Shown: positions 38,005-47,643 of the stretch, one piece after another
Layout: the number at the start of each line of letters is the position of its first letter
How positions within the stretch are numbered: the first letter of the stretch is position 1
Program-made: the position numbers and the translations under genes
NCBI RefSeq assembly: GCF_014648875.1
Contig: NZ_BMRY01000002.1
Location: forward strand, 744,001-808,000
Direction of reading: 5' to 3'
From: Streptomyces parvus
GTDB lineage: Bacteria > Actinomycetota > Actinomycetes > Streptomycetales > Streptomycetaceae
Length of the DNA stretch: 64,000 nt
Notes under the pieces: generated by a model
The model's input: only the letters and a program-made list of their open reading frames with translations
Databases searched by the model: none
What the model was told of the DNA's origin: nothing

Positions 38005-39533
38005 GGCCGCCTCCAGCTCCGTCCGTCACGTGCGAGCATCTCGTCGGCCTCGGCCGGACCCCAGGTGCCGGCCGCGTACTTCGCGGGCTTGCCGTGCTTG
38101 TCCCAGTACTCCTCGATCGGGTCGAGGATGGTCCAGGAGAGTTCGACCTCCTGGTGGCGGGGGAAGAGGTTGGCGTCGCCGAGCAGCACGTCCAGGAGGA
38201 GCCTCTCGTACGCCTCCGGGCTGGACTCCGTGAACGACTCGCCGTACGCGAAGTCCATCGTGACGTCCCGGACCTCCATCGAGGTGCCGGGCACCTTGGA
38301 GCCGAAGCGCACGGTGACGCCCTCGTCGGGCTGGACCCGGATGACCAGGGCGTTGCCGCCCAGCTCCTCGGTCGCGCTCGACTCGAAGGGCAGGTAGGGG
38401 GCGCGCTTGAAGACGACCGCGATCTCCGTGACCCGGCGGCCGAGCCGCTTTCCGGTGCGGAGGTAGAACGGCACGCCCGCCCAGCGGCGGTTGTTGATCG
38501 TCAGCTTGATGGCCGCGTAGGTGTCGGTCGTCGACTTGGGGTCGATGCCGTCCTCCTCGCAGTAGCCGAGGACCTCCTGGCCGCCCTGCCAGGCGTGCTC
38601 GTACTGGGCGCGCACGGTGTGCGCACCGAGGTCCTCGGGCAGCTCGACGGCGGTGAGCACCTTGAGCTTCTCGGCCACCAGGGCCTTCGGGTGGAAGGAG
38701 CCGGGCTCCTCCATCGCGGTCAGAGCCAGCAGCTGGAGCAGGTGGTTCTGGATGACGTCACGGGCGGCGCCGATGCCGTCGTAGTAGCCGGCCCGGCCGC
38801 CGATGCCGATGTCCTCGGCCATCGTGATCTGCACGTGGTCGACGTACGACCGGTTCCAGATCGGCTCCCACATCGTGTTGGCGAACCGCAGCGCCAGGAT
38901 GTTCTGGACCGTCTCCTTCCCCAGGTAGTGGTCGATCCGGAAGACCTCGTTGGGCGGGAAGACGTCGTGCACGAGCTGGTTGAGCTCCTGCGCGCTGGCC
39001 AGGTCGTGACCGAACGGCTTCTCGATGACGGCACGCCGCCAGGAGCCCTCCTTCTGGTCGGCCAGGCCGTGCTTCTTGAGCTGCTGGACGACCTTGGGGA
39101 AGAACTTCGGCGGCACGGAGAGGTAGAAGGCGAAGTTGCCGCCCGTCCCCTGCGCCTTGTCGAGCTCCTCGATGGTCGCCTTCAGCGTCTCGAACGCCTC
39201 GTCGTCGTCGAAGTTGCCCTGGACGAAGCGCATCCCCTGGATGAGCTGCTGCCAGACCTCCTCGCGGAACGGCGTACGGGCGTGCTCCTTGACGGCGTCG
39301 TGGACGACCTGGGCGAAGTCCTCGTCCTCCCAGTCGCGGCGCGCGAAACCGATGAGCGAGAAGCCCGGCGGCAGCAGGCCGCGATTGGCCAGGTCGTAGA
39401 CGGCAGGCATCAGCTTTTTACGGGACAAATCGCCCGTGACGCCAAAGATGACCAGGCCCGACGGCCCCGCGATACGCGGGAGCCGTCGGTCCTGTGCGTC
39501 ACGGAGCGGGTTGGCTCCGGGAACAGCAGACAA
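38001..39533 (-). CDS. zwf: glucose-6-phosphate 1-dehydrogenase
   Basis: A 510-residue G6PDH making NADPH and 6-phosphogluconolactone. FGVTGDLSRKKLMPAVYDL is the coenzyme-binding motif; EKPFGHD and RIDHYLGKETVQNIL hold the catalytic Lys and His. The length is standard. The start appears to be TTG at 39533 (product MSAVPGANPLRD): the GGAGGG box nine bases upstream lies in the last codons of tal and no ATG/GTG is suitably placed. Second-to-last genes opcA and pgl overlap or follow closely, giving the full oxidative branch in one operon with tal and tkt. Confidence 0.96.
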   Translation of the reverse strand: MSAVPGANPLRDAQDRRLPRIAGPSGLVIFGVTGDLSRKKLMPAVYDLANRGLLPPGFSLIGFARRDWEDEDFAQVVHDAVKEHARTPFREEVWQQLIQGMRFVQGNFDDDEAFETLKATIEELDKAQGTGGNFAFYLSVPPKFFPKVVQQLKKHGLADQKEGSWRRAVIEKPFGHDLASAQELNQLVHDVFPPNEVFRIDHYLGKETVQNILALRFANTMWEPIWNRSYVDHVQITMAEDIGIGGRAGYYDGIGAARDVIQNHLLQLLALTAMEEPGSFHPKALVAEKLKVLTAVELPEDLGAHTVRAQYEHAWQGGQEVLGYCEEDGIDPKSTTDTYAAIKLTINNRRWAGVPFYLRTGKRLGRRVTEIAVVFKRAPYLPFESSATEELGGNALVIRVQPDEGVTVRFGSKVPGTSMEVRDVTMDFAYGESFTESSPEAYERLLLDVLLGDANLFPRHQEVELSWTILDPIEEYWDKHGKPAKYAAGTWGPAEADEMLARDGRSWRRP

Positions 39534-39538
39534 AGTGG

Positions 39539-40657
39539 TCAGCCCTCCGAGGGGGCGAGGCGCGAAAGCTCCGCCTCGGTCGACTTGAGCAGGTCGTTCC
39601 AGGACGCCTCGAACTTCTCGACGCCCTCGTCCTCCAGCACCTGTACGACGTCGTCGTAGGAGATGCCGAGCTTCTTGATGGCGTCCAGGTCCGCGCGCGC
39701 CTGGTCGTAGCCGCCGGCGACGGTGTTGCCGGTGATCTCGCCGTGGTCGGCCACCGCCTCCAGCGTCGCCTCGGGCATGGTGTTCACCGTGTTCGGCGCC
39801 ACCAGGTCGTCGACGTACAGCGTGTCCTTCAGCGACGGGTCCTTGACGCCGGTCGAGGCCCACAGCGGACGCTGCTTGTTGGCCTGCGCCTTGTCCAGGG
39901 CCGCCCAGCGGTCGGAGGAGAAGACCTCCTCGTACGCCTCGTAGGCCAGGCGGGCGTTGGCCAGGGCGGACTTGCCCTTGGCGGCCTTCGCCTCGTCGGA
40001 GCCGATCGCGTCCAGCCGCTTGTCGATCTCGGTGTCCACGCGGGACACGAAGAACGAGGCCACCGAGTGGATCTTGGAGAGGTCCAGGCCCGCGGCCTTC
40101 GCCTTCTCCAGGCCCGCCAGGTAGGCGTCCATGACCGCGCGGTAGCGCTCCAGCGAGAAGATCAGCGTCACGTTGACGCTGATGCCCCGGCCGATCGTCT
40201 CGGTGATCGCCGGGAGGCCCGCCTTGGTGGCCGGGATCTTGATGAGCGTGTTCGGCCGGTCGACCAGCCAGGCCAGCTGCTTGGCCTCGGCGACGGTGGC
40301 CAGGGTGTTGTGGGCCAGGCGCGGGTCCACCTCGATGGAGACCCGGCCGTCCTGGCCGTCGGTGGCGTCGAAGACCGGGCGCAGGATGTCGGCGGCGTCG
40401 CGGACGTCCGCCGTCGTGATCATGCGCAGGGCTTCCTCGACGGTGACCTTGCGGGCGGCGAGGTCGGTGAGCTGCTGCTCGTAACCGTCGCCCGAGGAGA
40501 TCGCCTTCTGGAAGATCGACGGGTTGGTGGTGACGCCGACGACATGGCTCTGGTCGATCAGCTCGGCCAGGTTGCCGGACGTGATCCGCTTGCGCGACAG
40601 GTCGTCGAGCCAGATCGCCACGCCCTCGTCGGAGAGGCGCTTGAGTGCGTCTGTCAT
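39539..40657 (-). CDS. tal: transaldolase
   Basis: A 372-residue actinobacterial-type transaldolase (TalB/TalA class), moving a dihydroxyacetone unit between sugar phosphates. [13 protein letters not shown] signature and the Schiff-base Lys140 in [11 protein letters not shown] are present, with [14 protein letters not shown] and [15 protein letters not shown] following. ATG 40657 is chosen because AGGAG stands 11-12 bases upstream, while the ATG at 40666 would almost touch it. It sits 34 bp after tkt and 5 bp before zwf. Confidence 0.96.
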   Translation of the reverse strand: MTDALKRLSDEGVAIWLDDLSRKRITSGNLAELIDQSHVVGVTTNPSIFQKAISSGDGYEQQLTDLAARKVTVEEALRMITTADVRDAADILRPVFDATDGQDGRVSIEVDPRLAHNTLATVAEAKQLAWLVDRPNTLIKIPATKAGLPAITETIGRGISVNVTLIFSLERYRAVMDAYLAGLEKAKAAGLDLSKIHSVASFFVSRVDTEIDKRLDAIGSDEAKAAKGKSALANARLAYEAYEEVFSSDRWAALDKAQANKQRPLWASTGVKDPSLKDTLYVDDLVAPNTVNTMPEATLEAVADHGEITGNTVAGGYDQARADLDAIKKLGISYDDVVQVLEDEGVEKFEASWNDLLKSTEAELSRLAPSEG

Positions 40658-40691
40658 GAGTTGCATCTCCTACTAGTCGTATCTACCGGCG

Positions 40692-42797
40692 TCAGCGTGC
40701 TGCGGCTTCGAGCCCAGCCACATGTTCAAGGGAGTCCCGCGCGGCGGCGGCCACGTGCTCGGGCGTGAAGCCGAACTCGCGGAACAGCACCTTCGCGTCG
40801 GCCGAGGCACCGAAGTGCTCCAGCGAGACGATCCGGCCGGCGTCGCCCACGTACCGGTACCAGGTCAGGCCGATGCCCGCCTCGACGGCGACGCGCGCCT
40901 TCACCGACGGCGGCAGCACGCTGTCCTTGTACGCCTGGTCCTGCTCCTCGAACCACTCGACCGACGGCATCGAGACCACCCGGGTCGGCACACCGGCCGC
41001 CTGGAGCTGCTCGCGCGCCTCGACGGCGACGTGCACCTCGGAACCGGTCGCGACGATCAGCACCTGCGGCTCGCCACCCTCGGCCTCGAAGAGCACGTAA
41101 CCGCCCTTGGCCGCGTCCTCGTTCGCCTCGTACGTCGGCACACCCTGGCGGGTCAGCGCCAGACCGTGCGGGGTGCCCTTGCCGAACACCTTGGTGTAGC
41201 GGCGCAGGATCTCGCGCCAGGCGATGGCGGTCTCGTTGGCGTCGGCCGGGCGCACGATGTTCAGGCCCGGGATGGCGCGCAGCGAGGCCAGGTGCTCGAC
41301 CGGCTGGTGGGTCGGACCGTCCTCGCCGAGGCCGATCGAGTCGTGCGTCCACACGTACGTCACCGGCAGGTGCATCAGCGCGGAGAGCCGCACCGCGTTG
41401 CGCATGTAGTCGGAGAACACCAGGAAGGTGCCGCCGTAGATGCGGGTGTTGCCGTGCAGCGCGATGCCGTTCATGGCGGCGGCCATCGCGTGCTCGCGGA
41501 TGCCGAAGTGGATCGTCCGGCCGTACGGGTCGGCCTCCGGCAGCGGGTTGCCCGCGGGGAGGAACGACGACGTCTTGTCGATCGTCGTGTTGTTCGAGCC
41601 CGCGAGGTCGGCGGAGCCGCCCCACAGCTCGGGCACGATCTCACCGAGCGCCTGAAGCACCTTGCCGGAGGCGGCACGGGTGGCCAGACCCTTGCCGGGC
41701 TCGAAGACGGGGAGCTTCTCCTCCCAGCCCTCGGGCAGCTCGCCCGCGGCGATCCGGTCGAAGGAGGCGGCGCGCTCCGGGTTGGCCGTGCGCCACGCGG
41801 CGAACGACTTGTCCCACTCGGCGCGGGCCTCACGGCCGCGGTCCAGGGCCTCGCGGGTGTGGCCGATGACCTCGTCGGAGACCTCGAAGGTCTGCTCCGG
41901 GTCGAAGCCGAGGACCCGCTTGGTCGCCGCGACCTCGTCGTCGCCGAGCGCCGAGCCGTGCGCGGCCTCGGTGTTCTGCGCGTTCGGGGCCGGCCAGGCG
42001 ATGATCGAGCGGGCCGCGATGAACGACGGGCGCTCGGTCTCGGCCTTGGCCGCCTGCAGCGCCGCGTACAGACCCGCCGGGTCCAGGTCGCCGCTGGGCA
42101 GCTGCTCGACACGCTGCACGTGCCAGCCGTACGCCTCGTACCGCTTGATGGTGTCCTCGGAGACCGCGGTCTCCGTATCGCCCTCGATGGAGATGTGGTT
42201 GTCGTCCCAGAGCAGGACCAGGTTGCCCAGCTTCTGGTGTCCGGCCAGCGAGGACGCCTCGGCCGAGATGCCCTCCTGGAGGCAGCCGTCACCGGCGACG
42301 ACCCACACCATGTGGTCGAACGGGGAGGTGCCGGGGGCCGCCTCGGGGTCGAACAGGCCGCGCTCGTAGCGGGCGGCCATCGCCATGCCCACCGCGTTGG
42401 CGACACCCTGGCCCAGCGGGCCGGTCGTCGTCTCGACACCGGTGGTGTGGCCGTACTCCGGGTGGCCCGGGGTCTTCGAGCCCCAGGTGCGGAAGGCCTT
42501 GAGGTCGTCCAGCTCCAGGCCGTAGCCGGCGAGGTAGAGCTGGATGTAGAGGGTCAGGCTGGAGTGGCCGGCGGAGAGGACGAACCGGTCGCGGCCGGTC
42601 CACTCGGCGTCCGCGGGGTCGTGCCGCATCACCTTCTGGAAGAGGGTGTACGCGGCAGGCGCGAGGCTCATGGCCGTGCCCGGGTGGCCGTTTCCGACTT
42701 TCTGTACGGCGTCCGCGGCGAGAACACGGGCGGTGTCCACGGCCCGCTGGTCCACATCGGTCCACTGGAGGTCTGTGGTGGTCGGCTTGATGCTCAC
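40692..42797 (-). CDS. tkt: transketolase
   Basis: A 701-residue TPP enzyme of the non-oxidative pentose-phosphate pathway. NGHPGTAMSLAPAAYTLF near the start, the TPP motif GDGCLQEGISAEAS...LWDDNHIS, FGIREHAMAAAMNGIAL, and SIGLGEDGPTHQPVEHLASLRAIPGL are all canonical. The C-terminal domain (LIVATGSEVHVAVEA) is complete. GTG 42797 starts the product, with GAGAGGAG upstream. First gene of the minus-strand tkt-tal-zwf-opcA-pgl operon. Confidence 0.97.
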   Translation of the reverse strand: MSIKPTTTDLQWTDVDQRAVDTARVLAADAVQKVGNGHPGTAMSLAPAAYTLFQKVMRHDPADAEWTGRDRFVLSAGHSSLTLYIQLYLAGYGLELDDLKAFRTWGSKTPGHPEYGHTTGVETTTGPLGQGVANAVGMAMAARYERGLFDPEAAPGTSPFDHMVWVVAGDGCLQEGISAEASSLAGHQKLGNLVLLWDDNHISIEGDTETAVSEDTIKRYEAYGWHVQRVEQLPSGDLDPAGLYAALQAAKAETERPSFIAARSIIAWPAPNAQNTEAAHGSALGDDEVAATKRVLGFDPEQTFEVSDEVIGHTREALDRGREARAEWDKSFAAWRTANPERAASFDRIAAGELPEGWEEKLPVFEPGKGLATRAASGKVLQALGEIVPELWGGSADLAGSNNTTIDKTSSFLPAGNPLPEADPYGRTIHFGIREHAMAAAMNGIALHGNTRIYGGTFLVFSDYMRNAVRLSALMHLPVTYVWTHDSIGLGEDGPTHQPVEHLASLRAIPGLNIVRPADANETAIAWREILRRYTKVFGKGTPHGLALTRQGVPTYEANEDAAKGGYVLFEAEGGEPQVLIVATGSEVHVAVEAREQLQAAGVPTRVVSMPSVEWFEEQDQAYKDSVLPPSVKARVAVEAGIGLTWYRYVGDAGRIVSLEHFGASADAKVLFREFGFTPEHVAAAARDSLEHVAGLEAAAR

Positions 42798-43089
42798 CCT
42801 GAGTCAGGGCTCCTCTCCACTGTTGTAAACCGGTGACTGTTACCGCACCGGGCGCTGTCGAGCCTACCCCCGTTGCCGGACACGCTTTCCGTGCACTTTC
42901 CAGGGTGTGGGCGACCCGTGGAGTTCGCCTCCCGGCGGAATGCACATCCGGCGAACAGTCACCCCCAACACGACCCCACCCCCGCGAAGGGCGGTGTATC
43001 CCCAACGTCTAGAGTGGTCGAGTTCGCGCAAGTCTTCACAAGGGCCTCCATGCCCGGAGCTTGCTGGGATTTCTCTGTCAGGGGTGTGC
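42798..43089. promoter_or_regulatory. divergent tkt / ctaB intergenic region
   Basis: 292 bp that must hold both promoters. A perfect palindrome CCCTGAGTCAGGG (42797-42809) covers the tkt leader next to its start. On the minus strand GGGTAGGCT (about 42867-42875) is a fair -10 for tkt but lacks a clear -35. Towards ctaB, CTAGAGT near 43011 could be a -10. No terminator and no recognisable riboswitch seen. Confidence 0.3.
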
Positions 43090-44037
43090 GTGACGGCCGT
43101 CGAGTCCCGACCCGCAGGGGTCGCCTTGACTCCCAGCCCAGGGGGCCATCGCCCGTTCGGGGCCCGCGTCAAGGCATTCGTGGCGCTTACCAAGCCACGG
43201 ATCATCGAGCTGCTGCTCATCACCACCGTTCCGGTGATGTTCCTGGCTGCCCAGGGCGTACCCGATCTGTGGCTCGTTCTGACGACCACCATCGGGGGAT
43301 ACCTCTCCGCGGGCGGCGCCAACGCGCTCAACATGTACATCGACCGGGACATCGACGCGCTGATGGACCGTACGTCGCAGCGCCCCCTGGTCACGGGCAT
43401 GGTCAGTCCCCGCGAATGCCTGGCCTTCGGCATCGGCCTCGCGGTGTTCTCCACGCTCTGGTTCGGACTGCTCGTCAACTGGCTCTCGGCCGCCCTCGCG
43501 CTCGGCGCGCTGCTCTTCTACGTCGTCGTCTACACGATGCTGCTGAAGCGCCGCACCTCCCAGAACATCGTCTGGGGCGGCATCGCGGGCTGCATGCCGG
43601 TCCTCATCGGCTGGTCGGCCGTGACGAACACGGTCTCCTGGGCCGCCGTCATCCTCTTCGCCGTCATCTTCTTCTGGACGCCGCCGCACTACTGGCCGCT
43701 GTCGATGAAGGTCAAGGACGACTACGCCCGGGTCGGCGTCCCGATGCTCCCGGTCGTCGCCACCAACCGGGTGGTCGCCAAGCAGATCGTCCTCTACAGC
43801 TGGGTGATGGTCGGGGTCTCGCTGCTGCTCACCCCGCTGGGCTACACCGGCTGGTTCTACACCGCGGTGGCGCTGCTCTCCGGTGGCGCCTGGCTCTGGG
43901 AGGCGCACGGCCTGCAGAACCGGGCCAAGGCCGGGGTGACCGGGGCCAAGCTCAAGGAGATGCGGCTGTTCCACTGGTCCATCACCTACGTCTCGCTCCT
44001 CTTCCTGGCCGTCGCGGTGGACCCCTTCCTCCGCTGA
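43090..44037 (+). CDS. ctaB: protoheme IX farnesyltransferase (heme O synthase)
   Basis: A 315-residue UbiA-superfamily prenyltransferase adding farnesyl to heme B for cytochrome aa3. Nine or so membrane helices; [41 protein letters not shown] (the Asp-rich NxxxDxxxD-type motif) and the second [13 protein letters not shown] motif are clear. GTG 43090 follows AGGGGTGTGC; earlier in-frame starts would add a non-conserved soluble stretch. The partner ctaA is 1.8 kb downstream on the other strand. Confidence 0.95.
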   Translation: MTAVESRPAGVALTPSPGGHRPFGARVKAFVALTKPRIIELLLITTVPVMFLAAQGVPDLWLVLTTTIGGYLSAGGANALNMYIDRDIDALMDRTSQRPLVTGMVSPRECLAFGIGLAVFSTLWFGLLVNWLSAALALGALLFYVVVYTMLLKRRTSQNIVWGGIAGCMPVLIGWSAVTNTVSWAAVILFAVIFFWTPPHYWPLSMKVKDDYARVGVPMLPVVATNRVVAKQIVLYSWVMVGVSLLLTPLGYTGWFYTAVALLSGGAWLWEAHGLQNRAKAGVTGAKLKEMRLFHWSITYVSLLFLAVAVDPFLR

Positions 44038-44055
44038 CAACCCCGCTTCCGGCGT

Positions 44056-44095
44056 ACGGGCGGGTCGCGTGGCACAAGCCACGCGACCCGCCCGT
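44056..44095 (+). terminator. hairpin terminator after ctaB
   Basis: A perfect 18-bp inverted repeat (44056-44073 with 44078-44095), loop ACAA, 18 bp past the ctaB stop. Confidence 0.8.
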
Positions 44096-44130
44096 CGCCA
44101 GTTCATCTACCCGTCGGTAGCATCCTGTTC

Positions 44131-44508
44131 ATGGCAGAGAAGGCAGCAGACGCAGCGGACACCGAGCAGACCTCACGGACGGACGCCAGGAAGGCGGCGC
44201 GCGACGGGCGCAGGGCGGCGAAGCTCGCCCGCGAGATCGGCGCCTTCGCCAAGGAGCACGGCGGCGCCGAGGGACAGCTCGCCTACATCGGCCAGGCGGG
44301 TGCCCGCATCGTCCTGGTCGGCCAGGACGGCGCCTGGGGCGACCTCGTGGCCCCGACCTACGCGGTGGCCGAGAGCGCGGCCGCGAAGTCCGGCATCACG
44401 ATGCACGACGAGTTCGACGGCGAGTTCGCCCTCAAGGTCCGCACCGGCCCGTACGAGTGGTCCAGGATGGCCGGGATCCAGGTCGGCGGCCCCTCCAACG
44501 ACCGCTGA
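44131..44508 (+). CDS. conserved hypothetical protein
   Basis: A 125-residue soluble protein. The first ~45 residues are charged and helical (TDARKAARDGRRAAKLAREIGAFAKEHGG); the rest is a small alpha/beta domain (LAYIGQAGARIVLVGQDGAWGDLVAPTYAVAESAAAKSGITMHDEFDGEFALKVRTGPYEWSRMAGIQVGG). I recognise it as conserved in Streptomyces at this position but know no function. No signal or membrane segment. Confidence 0.75.
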   Translation: MAEKAADAADTEQTSRTDARKAARDGRRAAKLAREIGAFAKEHGGAEGQLAYIGQAGARIVLVGQDGAWGDLVAPTYAVAESAAAKSGITMHDEFDGEFALKVRTGPYEWSRMAGIQVGGPSNDR

Positions 44509-44516
44509 GGCTTCCG

Positions 44517-44540
44517 CCTCGGACGGTGTCCCGTCCGGGG
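44517..44540 (+). terminator. weak hairpin after the 44131 gene
   Basis: A 10-bp stem with one T-G wobble (44517-44526 with 44531-44540), loop TGTC. Confidence 0.4.
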
Positions 44541-44627
44541 GAGCGTCCTGACCCTCCCTCGGGCAACACCTGACCCGGGGCTCACCCGTTAGGCCGTGCG
44601 TAGACACGCCGTCCCAGGGAGCCCCGG

Positions 44628-45755
44628 ATGACCGACACCGTGCCCGTGGCCGATCTGGTCGACCAGAACTGCCACGGAGTGCTCCGCACCGAGCTGGGCC
44701 TCGGCACCTTCGAGGCCCGGCTCGGTGCCGCCCGCGCCCCGGCCGCCCCCGGCACCACCTTCTTCGACACCCAGACCGGCTTCGCGGTGCGCCGCTGGTG
44801 CCCGCCCCTGCTCGGTCTCGAAGCGCACTGCCTGCCCGCCTCCTATCTGGCCAGGCGGCGCGAACTGGGCGTCGCCGAGACCTCCCGCCGCCTGCTGCGC
44901 GCCACCGGGGTCTCCGCCCACCTCGTCGACACCGGCCTCCCCGGCGACCTCACGGGACCGGCCGAGATGGCCTCGGCGGCGGGGTCCGACGCCCGGGAGA
45001 TCGTCCGGCTGGAAATCCTCGCCGAGCACGTCGCCGACACCTCGGGCACCGTCGACACCTTCCTCGTCAACCTCGGCGAGGCCGTGCACACCGCCGCGTC
45101 CTCGGCCGTCGCGTTCACCTCCGTCGGTGCCGCCCCGTACGCCGCGCCCGAGCCGCCGGGGCCGGTCCGGGTGCGGGCAGCGGCCGGGCGCTGGCTGGCC
45201 CGGCGGGAGGCGGAGCGCCGGGCCGCCCGCCGGGGCACGGCGGGCCGGGAGGGCGGTGGGGCGCCCGTCGAACCGGAGCTGCTGGACCATCTGCGCTGGT
45301 CGGCGGTGGCCTGCGGGATCCCGCTGCAACTGCGGCTGGGCACCGCGGACCCGGCCCGCCTCGCCGACTTCGCCGCCGCCACCGAGGGGCACGGCTGCGA
45401 CCTCGTCCTCCTGCACGGCTACCCGCACCACCGGCAGACCGCCGCGCTGGCCGGCCGGCATCCCCACGTCTACGCGGACCTCGGGGCCGTACCGGCGCGG
45501 ACGGGGGCGCGGGCGGCGGCCGTGCTCGCGGAGATCATGGAACTGGCGCCGTTCGGCAAGCTGCTGTTCTCCAGTGGGGCGCGGGCCCTGCCGGAACTGC
45601 ACCTGGTGGGCGCCCGTCAGTTCCGCGAGGCGCTGGGACGGGTGCTGGGCGCCTGGGTCGAGGACGGCGCGTGGACCCGGCAGGACGCGGCCAGGATCGC
45701 CACGATGATCGGGTCGGGCAACGCGCGCCGGGTGTACGGGCTGGGAGAACGGTGA
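44628..45755 (+). CDS. amidohydrolase-2-family protein
   Basis: 375 residues of the amidohydrolase 2 TIM-barrel superfamily, similar to the N-terminal domain of FluG-type proteins. It begins VADLVDQNCHGVLR, the place of the first metal HxH, here only one His (NCHG). Later segments include LLLHGYPHHRQTAALAGRHPHVYADLGAV and LLFSSGARALPELH, where a catalytic Asp is usual (xxxSDxxxxxPE) but Ser-Gly is seen. So metal ligands are partly lost and activity is uncertain. Two Ala/Arg-rich insertions (around residues 180-215) look like GC-driven expansion. Monocistronic, closed by a hairpin shared with ctaA. Confidence 0.8.
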   Translation: MTDTVPVADLVDQNCHGVLRTELGLGTFEARLGAARAPAAPGTTFFDTQTGFAVRRWCPPLLGLEAHCLPASYLARRRELGVAETSRRLLRATGVSAHLVDTGLPGDLTGPAEMASAAGSDAREIVRLEILAEHVADTSGTVDTFLVNLGEAVHTAASSAVAFTSVGAAPYAAPEPPGPVRVRAAAGRWLARREAERRAARRGTAGREGGGAPVEPELLDHLRWSAVACGIPLQLRLGTADPARLADFAAATEGHGCDLVLLHGYPHHRQTAALAGRHPHVYADLGAVPARTGARAAAVLAEIMELAPFGKLLFSSGARALPELHLVGARQFREALGRVLGAWVEDGAWTRQDAARIATMIGSGNARRVYGLGER

Positions 45756-45789
45756 AGGGGCGGCGGGTCCCCCGGCCCGCCGCCCCTTC
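45754..45789. terminator. bidirectional hairpin between amidohydrolase and ctaA genes
   Basis: A perfect 14-bp inverted repeat (45754-45767 with 45776-45789), beginning inside the amidohydrolase stop codon; also serves ctaA, which ends at 45811 on the minus strand. Confidence 0.78.
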
Positions 45790-45810
45790 AACCGCCGTAC
45801 GTGTGTCTGT

Positions 45811-46797
45811 TCAGACGGCCGTCGCCGGTGCCGCCTCCGGGCGCTCGGCGGCCGGGCCGGGCAGCGGGGCGGGCGCCTCGTCGCCGCGCTCGCGCATGCT
45901 CAGGACGAGCCGGACCACGGCGATCAACAGGATGGCCGAGCCGAACATGTGGATGCCGACCAGGATCTCGGGGACGTCGCTGAAGTACTGCACGTACCCG
46001 ATCGCTCCCTGGGCGAGCAGGACGAGCAGCAGGTCACGGGCGCGGGCCCGGGTGTCGGCGGGGGCGTCGACCACCCGCAGGGCCAGCCACATCGCGATGG
46101 CCAGGGCGCAGACCACCCAGGCGGCGATGGCGTGGACATGGGCGGCGGCCGACCAGTCCCACGGCATGCGCGGTACGTCGCTGCTGTCACCGGCGTGCTT
46201 GCCGGAACCGGTCACCGAGGTGCCCAGCACGATCAGCACCACCGTGGTCGCGACGATCGCCCAGGACAGCCGGCGCACCGGCAGCGGGGCCCGGGGCCGC
46301 GGCGGACCGTCGCCCTCGCCGATCCGCACCCAGGTGATCACGGCGACCGTCAGGAGCACGTTGGCCAGCAGGAAGTGCCCGGCCACCGTCCACGGGTTGA
46401 GTCCCGCCCAGACCGTGATCCCGCCGAGCACGGCGTTGCCCAGCACGATCCAGAACTGCGACCAGGCCAGCCTCGTCAGCTTGCGGCGGCGCGGCTTCAT
46501 CGAGCTGACGGCGATGATCGCCCAGCCGACCGCGGCCGACAGCACATACGTCAGCATCCGATTGCCGAACTCGATCGCGCCGTGCAGCCCCTGCTCGGGC
46601 GTCGCGAACAGGCTGTCGTCGGTGCACTTGGGCCAGGTGTCGCAGCCGAGACCCGAACCGGTGAGCCGGACGGCCCCGCCGGTGATGATGATGAAGACGC
46701 TCATCAGGACGGCGGAGAGCGCGGCGCGCTTCACCATCTTGGTGGACGGCGTCCAGCGCTTGGCGATGAGGGAGATGGGGGTTTCCACGCGGACCAT
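45811..46797 (-). CDS. ctaA: heme A synthase (COX15/CtaA family)
   Basis: A 328-residue, eight-helix membrane oxygenase converting heme O to heme A. VTGGAVRLTGSGLGCDTWPKC (with the external cysteine pair region C52/C58), HGAIEFGNRMLTYVL, VAGHFLLANVLL, AAHVHAIAAWV and VGIHMFGSAILL provide the heme-ligand histidines in the two four-helix halves. The C-terminal ~25 residues are a Pro/Ala tail. It works after CtaB to supply cytochrome c oxidase. ATG 46797; alone on the minus strand. Confidence 0.95.
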   Translation of the reverse strand: MVRVETPISLIAKRWTPSTKMVKRAALSAVLMSVFIIITGGAVRLTGSGLGCDTWPKCTDDSLFATPEQGLHGAIEFGNRMLTYVLSAAVGWAIIAVSSMKPRRRKLTRLAWSQFWIVLGNAVLGGITVWAGLNPWTVAGHFLLANVLLTVAVITWVRIGEGDGPPRPRAPLPVRRLSWAIVATTVVLIVLGTSVTGSGKHAGDSSDVPRMPWDWSAAAHVHAIAAWVVCALAIAMWLALRVVDAPADTRARARDLLLVLLAQGAIGYVQYFSDVPEILVGIHMFGSAILLIAVVRLVLSMRERGDEAPAPLPGPAAERPEAAPATAV

Positions 46798-46875
46798 CGT
46801 AGGACGGGGCTTGTGCGCGTTTTCACGAGGGGTGGTTCGTGGCGGCTTGCCCAGGAAGATCCCCGCCGACGCGTA

Positions 46876-47643
46876 CTACTCCCAGCGGAAGAACTTCGCC
46901 GCCGCGCCGAGCCCCAGCACCGCCCACACCGCGAGGATCCCGGCCTGGGCCCACGGCATCGACGCGCCGTGCTGGAGGACGTCCCGCAGCCCCTCCGAGA
47001 GCGCCGACACGGGCAGCAGACCCAGCATCGACTGCACCGCGTCCGGGAACTTGTCCAGCGGCACGATGACCCCGCCGCCGACCAGCAGCAGCAGGAAGAC
47101 CAGATTGGCGGCGGCGAGCGTCGCCTCGGCCTTGAGCGTCCCGGCCATCAGCAGCCCCAGCCCGGAGAACGCGGCGGTCCCGAGGACGAGGAGCAGCAGC
47201 ACCGAGAGCGGACTGCCCTCGGGCGACCAGCCGAGCGCGAAGGCGATCGCCGTCAGCAGCACGATCTGGAGCACCTCGGTGACCAGCACCGACAGCGTCT
47301 TCGCGGTCATCAGCGCCCAGCGGGGCAGCGGGGAGGCCCCGAGCCGCTTGAGGACCCCGTAACGGCGTTCGAAGCCGGTGGCGATGGCCTGGCCGGTGAA
47401 GGCGGTGGACATCACGGCGAGCGCCAGGATGCCCGGGGCGAGGAAGTCGACGGACTCGCCCGCTCCGGTGTCCACGATGTCGACCGCGCTGAACAGCACC
47501 AGCAGCAGCGTCGGGATGATCACCGTCAGCAGCAGCTGCTCGCCGTTGCGCAGCAGCATCCGGGTCTCCAGCGCGGTCTGCGCGGCGATCATCCGGGGGA
47601 GCGGGGCGGCGCCGGGGCGCGGGGTGTACGTACCGGCGCTCAT
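46876..47643 (-). CDS. ABC transporter permease (ABC-2 type)
   Basis: A 255-residue six-helix ABC-2 permease: IAAQTALETRMLLRNGEQLLLTVIIPTLLLVLFS at the start, then the conserved FERRYGVLKRLGASPLPR loop and the GGGVIVPLDKFP...LLPVSALSEGLRDVLQHG end. It pairs with the ATPase gene, whose stop overlaps this ATG (47643) by four bases. Typical of DrrAB-like exporters of drugs, lipids or peptides; substrate unknown. In Streptomyces this pair sits next to the suf operon and is divergent from sufR. Confidence 0.9.
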   Translation of the reverse strand: MSAGTYTPRPGAAPLPRMIAAQTALETRMLLRNGEQLLLTVIIPTLLLVLFSAVDIVDTGAGESVDFLAPGILALAVMSTAFTGQAIATGFERRYGVLKRLGASPLPRWALMTAKTLSVLVTEVLQIVLLTAIAFALGWSPEGSPLSVLLLLVLGTAAFSGLGLLMAGTLKAEATLAAANLVFLLLLVGGGVIVPLDKFPDAVQSMLGLLPVSALSEGLRDVLQHGASMPWAQAGILAVWAVLGLGAAAKFFRWE

